Positions 57,702 through 64,000 of a stretch of 64,000 nucleotides of DNA are shown here, one piece after another. Position numbers and translations under genes: made by a program. The notes under the pieces are model-generated. The model made no database searches and was not told the origin of the DNA. It worked only from the letters and a program-made list of their open reading frames with translations. Numbering within the stretch: position 1 is the first letter of the stretch; each line of letters starts with the position of its first letter. This stretch comes from Clostridia bacterium (GTDB lineage: Bacteria; Bacillota; Clostridia; Peptostreptococcales; Anaerovoracaceae): the NCBI GenBank assembly GCA_910575405.1, contig CAJTER010000003.1:62001-126000 (forward strand). The letters run 5' to 3'.

Positions 57702-58360
57702 TAATCGTCCAGCAGCGCTTCCAGCTTCTTTTTATGGATCACTTCAATCTTTCCCCTGCTTAGATTTACCATTCCTTCGCTCTGAAAATAACGGAGCATC
57801 CGGGTCACAACCTCCCTGTGCGTGCCCAGATGATTGGCAATGGTTTCATGGGTAATCCTCAGCTGGCTGCTGCCTTCCAGATCCGTCTCTTCCGTCAGAA
57901 AAGCGGCAATCCGCTTATCCATGCTCTTCCAGAGGATCTGTTCCATTAGCCACATGACCTCAGAAAAACGGCTTGCTATGACCTCGTTTGTATAATTGGC
58001 AGCTGCCGCAGATTCCTCCATAATCTGTTTGTAAACCTCCGATGGAATGACCCAAAACTCCGTGTCCTTCTCAGCCTCGATCTGGATCTCAAACTGAATG
58101 GAACGCATAATGCAGGAGGCAGAAAACAGGCACAAGTCCATGGAAAACAGGCGATAAAGGCTGATTTCCCGGCCCTCGTCGGAAAGAATGTAGGCTCTGA
58201 GCTGCCCGGACTTTACCAGGAACAGACCGGCACAGTCCGCACTGCCGCCATGGATCATCACACCTTTTTTCACACTTCGATGGATGATACTTTCTGAAAT
58301 TTTATCCTGCTGAGCAGGCGTCAGTTTGTCCCATATAGGAAAAATTTCTGTAAATTCCAT
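57701..58360 (-). CDS. Crp/Fnr-family transcriptional regulator
   Basis: A 219-residue regulator. N-terminal cyclic-nucleotide-binding-like beta-roll (GGSADCAGLFLVKSGQLRAYILSDEGREISLYRLFSMDLCLFSASCIM), C-terminal winged HTH (LRITHETIANHLGTHREVVTRMLRYFQSEGMVNLSRGKIEVIHK). No N-terminal cysteine cluster of classical Fnr; Cys residues lie at about 42, 97 and 102. Convergent with the redox operon and likely its activator through the site at 55064-55078. The signal (redox, sulfur, nitrosative) cannot be read from sequence. Confidence 0.88.
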   Translation of the reverse strand: MEFTEIFPIWDKLTPAQQDKISESIIHRSVKKGVMIHGGSADCAGLFLVKSGQLRAYILSDEGREISLYRLFSMDLCLFSASCIMRSIQFEIQIEAEKDTEFWVIPSEVYKQIMEESAAAANYTNEVIASRFSEVMWLMEQILWKSMDKRIAAFLTEETDLEGSSQLRITHETIANHLGTHREVVTRMLRYFQSEGMVNLSRGKIEVIHKKKLEALLDD

Positions 58361-58421
58361 GTCTTATCGTCCTCCTCAAATCAGCATCCTGTTCCTTTCC
58401 AAAGCAAACCCACAGCAGCAT

Positions 58422-59645
58422 TTACGATTTCTTCCGAATCAGACAGCGTTTTTTAAAAAAAGCGATGCCGTAGCAAATGACCTGCGCATAATCCTCTTCC
58501 AATTCTTCTGCATACATTTTCTCGTCAATCTGGCCGATTGCTCTGCTGCAGTCTTTATCCAGATTTGCTTTGAGCTTTGCATATTTAACCTCAAAGACAG
58601 CCGCTCGATCTCCCGCGTAATCCTTGACAACAATATCGCTGCGCCCCTCTCCGTGCTCCCCGTTTGACTCCACCACATAGCCTGCCCCGGCAAACAGACC
58701 TGCGAAAAAGGCGTGATAAAAATCTTCCCGGTAATCGTGATAGCTGATAGTTTTTCGAAGCAGCTTTGTCATCTCCTCAGTTGCTGTTTCTGCATCGCCG
58801 TTCCATATGGCTGCAAACAAAGCGTTTCTATCCGCCTGCCGCGCGCTATCTTCGAACCATGTCCGGATAGTCGTTTCAAAGCTCTCCCTCACTTCCAGAT
58901 TAGGGATCTTCAGCGTAAAACAGCCGTCATGCAGCGGAGCGCCACTGGATTCTGTCTCCGCCCCGGTCAAATAGCCCGTCAGGTAAAGGATGCTCCAAAG
59001 GTTTTCTTCAGAGGAATTCAGATAATCATAAGTCAAATCCTCTTTTATGTTCTGAACAATACTTCCCCCTGATAATAGGGTTTCCATCTTTTGTGTAATC
59101 GTCTCTCCCGAAAAGTCCAGAAAGGTGCGGATAATGGCATTATCGCTGGAGTTTTTCCAATAGCCCATAGGTTTTGCCCCAGGATCCAGCAGCAGCCTGC
59201 TCACATGATTCACCACATCCCACGGGCAGTAAACCTCGAACCTGCCGAACCGGTAGCCATCATACCACTCTTTGGTCTCCGCAGCATGGCCGGCCAGATC
59301 CGTTTCCTGCAGCAGATGATCCACCTCGGGCTGTGTAAAACCAAAGAATTTGTCCAGCCTGGTATCAGAAGCCGTGTCTGACACGAAGTTATTTGCTCCC
59401 GTAAAAATACTCTCCTTTGCAATCCGCAGGCAGCCTGTAATAACCGCAAACTTTAGCGCATCGTTGTCCTTAATGACCTGCATGACCCCTTTGACTACAT
59501 CCAGCATCTCGGAATAATAGCCCTTTTCACTTGCTTTGGCAAGAGGAACGTCATATTCATCAAGAAGCAGCACCACCGGTTTTCCGCTCTGCCCTTTGCA
59601 TTTTATTTTACCATTGGAGCATCCCAATGACAAGCGCTGCGACAA
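58422..59645 (-). pseudogene. AAA-ATPase-like/PD-(D/E)XK (DUF1703) protein, 5'-truncated
   Basis: The 407-codon frame has the Walker-B-like GKPVVLLLDEYDVPLAKASEKGYYSEM near the start, FTGANNFVSDTASDTRLDKFFGFTQPEVDHLL in the middle, and a C-terminal PD-(D/E)XK nuclease core (YVVESNGEHGEGRSDIVVKDYAGDRAAVFEVKYAK). Complete members are near 520-560 residues and start with a Walker A region that is absent here. The first 20 or so residues look unrelated, so the 5' end has been lost by rearrangement near 59590. Probably non-functional. Confidence 0.75.
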
Positions 59646-59835
59646 AGAATGCGCCGATTGCAGCCGCTCCAGTATGTGAGATCAAGCCATGTGCCGCCGT
59701 CTGGGAAGAAAAAACTGCCGTCTGCGTAAAGGCCGCTATGTTTTCCCGCCTACTGCCGATAACAGGAATGTCGAGTTTTTATCCTTTCTTAATTTAAAGG
59801 ATAAAAAAATTTGCATGATGAAGGGAGGTGAAACA

Positions 59836-60312
59836 ATGTCACTACAGATGAGGATGGGATCCATTCATGCACCAGCCATATCAAGGCAGCAGACTTTTTA
59901 TCCAGGGCAGCGCCCAGGTATGGGGCAAAGGAGCGGCAGAGATGAGGTAAAGGGACTTCAGCTGAGACAGCAACAGCTGCAAAACACCATGCTCCTGATG
60001 AAAGCTTCCGGATCGGACAGCAGCAGTCTTCCCGAGGAAACGCAGAAAATCCTGGAACGCGAGATGGATAAGGTCAATCTTGAGCTGAAAGCCGCCAAGG
60101 CAGATGAAACGCGAATCAGCACATCGAATGCTGCCGGGCTTTTGCATTTGCAAAAAAAAGAAAGCGCTACTGCATTACCTGCGGATCGCTTTCAAAGGCC
60201 GTGTAAGGATGTTTATGAAAAGGAAAACGGCAGGCTGGATGCTCCCGGTATTTATAAAATAGAGGGAACTGAAAAAGGCTATGGGATTTCCTTTATTCCT
60301 TATAGCTCCTGA
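59836..60312 (+). CDS. Hypothetical protein with coiled coil
   Basis: A 158-residue protein. GGGAGGTGAAACA before the ATG at 59836 decides the start. The N-terminus is low complexity (QMRMGSIHAPAISRQQTFYPGQRPGMGQRSG). A coiled coil follows (VKGLQLRQQQLQNTMLLMKASG...LPEETQKILEREMDKVNLELKAA, about 35-85). The C-terminal part ends YKIEGTEKGYGISFIPYSS. No TM or signal peptide. Single gene followed by a strong terminator. Function unknown. Confidence 0.6.
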   Translation: MSLQMRMGSIHAPAISRQQTFYPGQRPGMGQRSGRDEVKGLQLRQQQLQNTMLLMKASGSDSSSLPEETQKILEREMDKVNLELKAAKADETRISTSNAAGLLHLQKKESATALPADRFQRPCKDVYEKENGRLDAPGIYKIEGTEKGYGISFIPYSS

Positions 60313-60356
60313 AGCAGGCAGCATGGCTGCTGCCTGCTTCAGGACGATATTTACTT
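60308..60356 (+). terminator. Strong terminator
   Basis: Perfect 16-bp stem CCTGAAGCAGGCAGCA (60308-60323) / TGCTGCCTGCTTCAGG (60328-60343), then ACGATATTTACTTTTTA. Overlaps the hypothetical gene's stop. Confidence 0.85.
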
Positions 60357-60365
60357 TTTATGCCC

Positions 60366-60950
60366 TCACCTTTGAAAGCTTACCCGATAAGCACCTGCCA
60401 CCTGTTTGCAGGGGATGGCGGCAGCACCTGCAGCTGAAAGCTCCTGTTTTTGGTAGACATTTTTTGGCTCTGATGCAAATAAAGGTACCGTCTTTCCTGT
60501 GCTGACACCGCATGCATCGCCCTCCGAAAAGCTCCAGGCAAACTGGCAGTCGCAGAATTCTTTATTTTCCAAGATCTCCTCGGGCGGCCGCAGCTCAGGC
60601 GTCCTGCCAAGGAAAAAGCAGCCGTTGTTATCCTTCTCCGCCGGGCAGCTCCCCTGGATATCCACCGGCCGGTATGTGATCTTCAAAAAAGGGGCTGTAA
60701 AGGTAACGTCTCTTCCTTCCCGCTCAAAGGAAAGCTCGTCTTTTTCACTGTCCCAGCAGGCGATATTCAGCCAGCCGCACTTTTTTCCGGACTGAACTGC
60801 TGTATTAAATTCCAGGTATGCCCTGTTTTCATCCTGTATTTCCGCATTGATGCGAAGAACCGGACGGAGGGATTCAAACCCTTCAGGCAGCAGAGCCCGG
60901 AGCCGATCCTGTTCTGCTTCGTATGCCATTACAAATTGCTCAATTTTCAT
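60366..60950 (-). CDS. Acetoacetate-decarboxylase-like protein
   Basis: A 194-residue soluble protein. The opening IEQFVMAYEAEQDRLRALLPEGFESLRPVLRINAEI, then YLEFNTAVQSGKKCGWLNIACWDSE, resembles the acetoacetate decarboxylase superfamily (beta-cone fold that bounds a steroid- or keto-acid-sized pocket). The Schiff-base lysine pair of true decarboxylases is not clear, so the reaction is open. It is 33 bases downstream of an aldo/keto reductase gene and could share its transcript. Confidence 0.55.
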   Translation of the reverse strand: MKIEQFVMAYEAEQDRLRALLPEGFESLRPVLRINAEIQDENRAYLEFNTAVQSGKKCGWLNIACWDSEKDELSFEREGRDVTFTAPFLKITYRPVDIQGSCPAEKDNNGCFFLGRTPELRPPEEILENKEFCDCQFAWSFSEGDACGVSTGKTVPLFASEPKNVYQKQELSAAGAAAIPCKQVAGAYRVSFQR

Positions 60951-60983
60951 GGATGTTCTCCTTTTCTGGTGGGCGTTTTTCGC

Positions 60984-62105
60984 CTATTTCAAAAGCTGCT
61001 CACTTACCTCCGCCAGATGCTCCCGGATAGCAATGTGCTGCGGACAGGCTTCTTCGCATTTTCCACATTTGATGCATTCGCTGGCCCGCTTTAGCCCGTG
61101 GCCTTCTACCAGCCAGTTTTCCTGACCTGCTGCCATGGTTTTATCTCCATAAAGGGTCAGGTAGTTCATTGCAGTGAAGGATCCGGAAATGCCGATATTC
61201 TCTGGGCAGACCTTCGCGCAGTAATTGCAGGTTGTGCAGGGAATCAGCGGGATACGCTTTAATTCCTCCTGCGCCTGCTTCAGGGTCTCTCTCTGCTTTT
61301 GGCTGAGACCTGTGAAGTCCTTCATATAGGAGAGATTATCCTTCATCTGTTCCACTGAGCTCATACCCGACAGCACCGTAATAATTCCTTCCAGATCCGC
61401 GGCAAAGCGCACGCCCCAGGAGGCTGCGGAGGATTCCGGCTCTGCCTCTTTGAGGATCTTTACTACGGAGTCCGGCGGCGTTGCCAACATTCCTCCCTTT
61501 ACCGGCTCCATGATGATGATGGGTTTGCCGTGCTTTCTGGCTGTTTCATAACAATCCCTTGACTGTACGGCAGGATTGTCCCAGTCCCCGTAATTGATCT
61601 GCAGCTGTACGAATTCCATTTCCGGATGGGCAATCAGAATTTCATCCAGCTCTTTAGCAGTAGAATGGAAGGAAAATCCGATATGCTTGATGAGGCCTTC
61701 CGCTTTCTTTTCCTGTGCCCACTTCCACATTTCATAATCGTCAAAATATTTGGTCCTGGCCTCCCCCAGATTATGAAGCAAATAAAAGTCAAAGTATCCG
61801 GCGCCCGTCTGCGCAAGAGATGTGTCAAACTGCGCATAAGCCTCTTCCTTTGTCTTGCAGTTGATCCAGGCCGCATTTTTGGTAGCCAGCTGATAGCGTT
61901 CCCGCGGATATCGCTCTACCAGAGCCTGCCGAATGGCATCCTCCGAACCTTCGTAAGCCCAGGCTGTATCAAAATAAGTAAACCCGGCTTCCAGAAAGAG
62001 ATCCACCATTTCCTTTGTCTGTTCAATATCAATGGCCTTATCCTTCTGAGGCAGCCGCATCAGGCCGAATCCCAGTTTTTTTATATCTTCACCTAAATAA
62101 CTCAT
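60984..62105 (-). CDS. Aldo/keto reductase with C-terminal 4Fe-4S domain
   Basis: A 373-residue oxidoreductase. Barrel motifs: LGFGLMRLP (about 11-19), FTYFDTAWAYEGSEDAIRQAL (Asp and Tyr of the active site, about 38-58), KHIGFSFHSTAKELDEIL. After about residue 285 come two cluster motifs, CTTCNYCAKVCPENI and CIKCGKCEEACPQHI. This Fe-S-tailed AKR type is common in anaerobes and probably uses ferredoxin-linked electrons; the substrate is unknown. It follows the TetR gene by one base, so the two form an operon. Confidence 0.9.
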   Translation of the reverse strand: MSYLGEDIKKLGFGLMRLPQKDKAIDIEQTKEMVDLFLEAGFTYFDTAWAYEGSEDAIRQALVERYPRERYQLATKNAAWINCKTKEEAYAQFDTSLAQTGAGYFDFYLLHNLGEARTKYFDDYEMWKWAQEKKAEGLIKHIGFSFHSTAKELDEILIAHPEMEFVQLQINYGDWDNPAVQSRDCYETARKHGKPIIIMEPVKGGMLATPPDSVVKILKEAEPESSAASWGVRFAADLEGIITVLSGMSSVEQMKDNLSYMKDFTGLSQKQRETLKQAQEELKRIPLIPCTTCNYCAKVCPENIGISGSFTAMNYLTLYGDKTMAAGQENWLVEGHGLKRASECIKCGKCEEACPQHIAIREHLAEVSEQLLK

Positions 62106-62106
62106 T

Positions 62107-62739
62107 TTACGTCCTCCTGCTTTCCTTTATATATTCCTTCAATAATTCGTTTAAATACCGGCTGCAAAATTCCTGTGTCCGCTCTTTCAGGCTGTAGCTT
62201 CCTCCGCTCATGCTCCAGCAGAGCATCTGCCCGTAAAGCATATCAACAAGTATTTCGGACAGCTCTTTTGCCGGAACATCTTCCTTCAGCAGACCCTTTT
62301 CCGCACCAAAGAGAATCAGCTCATGGACAGATGCCAGATCCTGCCGCAGCTTTCCCTTATCGTACTGACTGTCCACCAGATCGGGGTTTACCGCATTTCT
62401 CACCCACTCCTGAGACAATCTGACGCTTCCCTGCTCAATATATCTGGAAAAGTGAACCATGTAGAAGGTCAACTTTCCAATAAAATTTCCCTCAAAGGCC
62501 TTTGCCTGATCGAGAATTTCTCCAAACATGCTTTTGCTGAGCTCAAATATGATATCCTCCTTGCGCTTAAAATATGTATAAAAGGTCCCCTTGGAGACCC
62601 CGGCCTCTTCCGTGATTTCCTCAATAGCCGTATTACAAAGCCCCTTTTGGCCGATCAGCTGTTTTCCTGCTCTTAAAAGCTTTTCTTTTGTTTCCATTGC
62701 CGCAAGCTGGCGGTTTGTCATCTTATCTGCTTCCTCCAT
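62107..62739 (-). CDS. TetR/AcrR-family regulator
   Basis: A 210-residue repressor: TNRQLAAMETKEKLLRAGKQLIGQKGLCNTAIEEITEEAGVSKGTFYTYFKRKEDIIFEL is the HTH domain, followed by a helical ligand-binding domain. GGAAGGAG stands before the ATG at 62739; longer frames lack a site. It likely represses its own operon including the aldo/keto reductase through tandem operators at 62805-62831, lifted by an unknown small molecule. Confidence 0.9.
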   Translation of the reverse strand: MEEADKMTNRQLAAMETKEKLLRAGKQLIGQKGLCNTAIEEITEEAGVSKGTFYTYFKRKEDIIFELSKSMFGEILDQAKAFEGNFIGKLTFYMVHFSRYIEQGSVRLSQEWVRNAVNPDLVDSQYDKGKLRQDLASVHELILFGAEKGLLKEDVPAKELSEILVDMLYGQMLCWSMSGGSYSLKERTQEFCSRYLNELLKEYIKESRRT

Positions 62740-62804
62740 CTCCGCTCCTTCCATCAATAGTGTCGACTCTTTCCTCTTGCTGGTTCTTATCTTAACACAA
62801 ATGA

Positions 62805-62831
62805 TGACCATAAGTCAATGACTTTAAGTCA
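62805..62831 (-). promoter_or_regulatory. Tandem TetR-type operators
   Basis: TGACCATAAGTCA (62805-62817) and TGACTTTAAGTCA (62819-62831), both TGAC-N5-GTCA and one base apart, 65 bases upstream of the TetR start. This is the usual layout of an autoregulated TetR promoter. Confidence 0.65.
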
Positions 62832-62908
62832 TCATTTATAAAATGCATAAAATGGTGCGAAATCCGGATTCTGGCTGATGTGGAAAATCCGGATCCCAAA
62901 GAAATCTG

Positions 62909-64000
62909 TCACCCCTCCTCCCGTATCTTGGGCAGGCACAGCAGCACGCGGATACGAAAGACTCCGTCTTTGTTTTCAATGTCCACTGTTCCCCCGAAAG
63001 CTTCTGCGGCCGCTCGGATGTTTTTCAGCCCTGTGCCCTCTTTGAAGATTCTGCAGGTCTCGCTTGAATTGACAGCTTCAATGAGCAGAAAACCAGCCTT
63101 TTCTTTCGTCTTTATAGAAAGAAAAGGACTCTCCTTCTGCTTGATCCCGCCCTTCATACAGGACGCGATCCCATTGTCCAGCAGATTGGCAAGGATGGTG
63201 CACAGCTCCAGTTCATAGGGGTAAAGCACCTGGGGAATACGGACCCTGCAGGTGGTTTTGATGCCATATTCCCTTGCATATCCCAGCTTTTCCTGCAGCA
63301 AAATATCGACTGCCGTGCTTCCCGCAAAAGGAAACTCTGTGGAAAACCGGCCTCTTGCATAAAGCTTGTCCGCATAACCTGCCGCTTCTTCGCACTTCTG
63401 CCCACGGATCAATTCCGAAACTACCAGCAGATGGTTGTCAATATCGTGCTGAAAGGATGCGTATTCTTCATTTTGCTTTTTCAGCTTCCCAAGATAATCC
63501 TCAAGTCCCTTCTGCCGCTTTCTCAGAAAAAAAGCTTCCGCCTGCTGCGCTGCTAGACAAAGATTGTTGTGAAAGCTGCGGAGGATCGCGAAAAAGAGAA
63601 TCAGACCGCCAACCATTATAAATAACAGTTTAAAGCTTGCGGAAAGCCCGATTGTGCGTAAGAATTGCTCAAAGCCAAAATCATACAGCTTCATTCCTCC
63701 CTCAATGGAAAGTACGAGAACAAAACAGGCCGCAAACAGACAGGAATGAGCCTCTGCTCCTGCGCCGCTCACAGAACTATATCGCTTTTGCATCAGCCTG
63801 AGCGCTCCCACATACAGAATATCCATTGTCAGTGACAGAAACATTTGAATCGCCTGCCCGGCGGCAGCAGAATGTAAATTGGAAGAAACCCAGTACATAA
63901 TCAGAGCGGAAAAGCCTTCTGTAAAAGTATATAAGGTGATGGTGACGGCTGCCGGGGCAAAGCCGGTGCTCCCCCGCAGGCTCAGAGCAAAGCGTGAAAA
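62909..64000 (-). CDS. GHKL sensor histidine kinase (AgrC-like), partial
   Basis: Open to the right edge; at least 363 codons are visible. The N-terminal part is membrane-spanning (IQMFLSLTMDILYVGALRL, SCLFAACFVLVLSIEGGM, LLFIMVGGLILFFAILRSF). The kinase core has a phosphoacceptor in ASFQHDIDNHLLVVSELI, the N-box ELCTILANLLDNGIASCM, and a GHKL G-box EGTGLKNIRAAAEAFGG. Such kinases usually sense peptides and pair with a LytTR regulator, which would lie beyond the window. The ATG at 63898 is internal, since the frame continues upstream without a stop. Confidence 0.85.
   Translation of the reverse strand, partial: FSRFALSLRGSTGFAPAAVTITLYTFTEGFSALIMYWVSSNLHSAAAGQAIQMFLSLTMDILYVGALRLMQKRYSSVSGAGAEAHSCLFAACFVLVLSIEGGMKLYDFGFEQFLRTIGLSASFKLLFIMVGGLILFFAILRSFHNNLCLAAQQAEAFFLRKRQKGLEDYLGKLKKQNEEYASFQHDIDNHLLVVSELIRGQKCEEAAGYADKLYARGRFSTEFPFAGSTAVDILLQEKLGYAREYGIKTTCRVRIPQVLYPYELELCTILANLLDNGIASCMKGGIKQKESPFLSIKTKEKAGFLLIEAVNSSETCRIFKEGTGLKNIRAAAEAFGGTVDIENKDGVFRIRVLLCLPKIREEG

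Noticed and set aside
59599-59790. Small membrane protein on the minus strand (…AAIGAFFVAALVIGML…)
   Set aside because: A hydrophobic stretch is visible but no start codon or ribosome site supports it; possibly a remnant at the break that truncated the PD-(D/E)XK gene.

Overview
The window looks like a chromosomal segment of an anaerobic, gut-type Clostridia (Lachnospiraceae/Eubacteriaceae-like). Support comes from a zinc-ribbon L28 protein beside an Asp23-family gene, an oxygen-sensitive class III ribonucleotide reductase, ferredoxin-type redox genes, strong AGGAGG ribosome binding sites, occasional TTG starts, and mobile elements of the kind common in gut Firmicutes. No rRNA, tRNA or CRISPR array was recognised. 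Family assignments come from reading the translations; no database search was run.

Layout. 1-6.2 kb is ordinary chromosome: Asp23-family protein, rpmB, nrdG-nrdD, a GNAT acetyltransferase and a lipoprotein. 6.2-7.8 kb is gene debris: an IS200-like transposase fragment, a sigma-like fragment and a frameshifted response regulator. 7.8-10.4 kb and 43.8-46.4 kb are the two halves of one operon (HTH protein, response regulator, histidine kinase, ABC ATPase, FtsX-like permease). A 33.4 kb element (10388-43760) is inserted in the ATPase gene at the Walker B codons. It is flanked by a 6-bp direct repeat (CGTCCG) and ends in a 13-bp near-perfect inverted repeat. Joining the flanks restores an uninterrupted 231-codon ATPase.

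The inserted element reads mostly on the minus strand from 43.7 to 10.4 kb. In order it carries an orphan cargo gene, two XRE regulators, ParM/ParR partition genes, a C5-cytosine methyltransferase, an amidoligase and a gamma-glutamylcyclotransferase-like protein, a very large Cna-B/SpaA-type surface protein with a class B sortase, a RelB/RelE-type toxin-antitoxin pair, an S-adenosylmethionine synthetase, a Toprim protein, a DNA (N4/N6) methyltransferase, and a conjugation module (MobC, relaxase, PcfB, LtrC/ArdC-like, VirD4, VirB2-like, VirB6-like). The conjugation module stops inside virB6 at 17884. There a Tn554-like trio (tnpA, tnpB, tnpC) begins, followed in the same direction by a complete type II CBASS anti-phage operon: CD-NTase, Cap2 (E2-E1 fusion), Cap3 (JAMM protease) and a Cap15-like two-TM beta-barrel effector. 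No VirB4 and no element integrase remain, so the element looks unable to transfer alone.

46.5-53.3 kb holds a second ABC exporter and many broken genes (sugar-binding lipoprotein/TnpV debris, a GPH symporter, a DUF3990 gene). 53.3-55.0 kb is a second two-component system that probably controls the exporter at 48.3-51.5 kb. 55.1-58.4 kb is a redox cluster: ferredoxin, NapH-like membrane Fe-S protein, and CoA-disulfide reductase with a rhodanese domain. A Crp/Fnr regulator gene lies beside it and a matching palindrome sits at about -41 of the operon's predicted promoter. 58.4-64 kb carries a truncated PD-(D/E)XK protein, an unknown protein, an acetoacetate-decarboxylase-like protein, a TetR-aldo/keto reductase operon with tandem operators, and a GHKL sensor kinase running off the window end.

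The most striking structure is the nesting: an exporter operon, interrupted by a decayed conjugative element, interrupted by a Tn554-like transposon, carrying CBASS.
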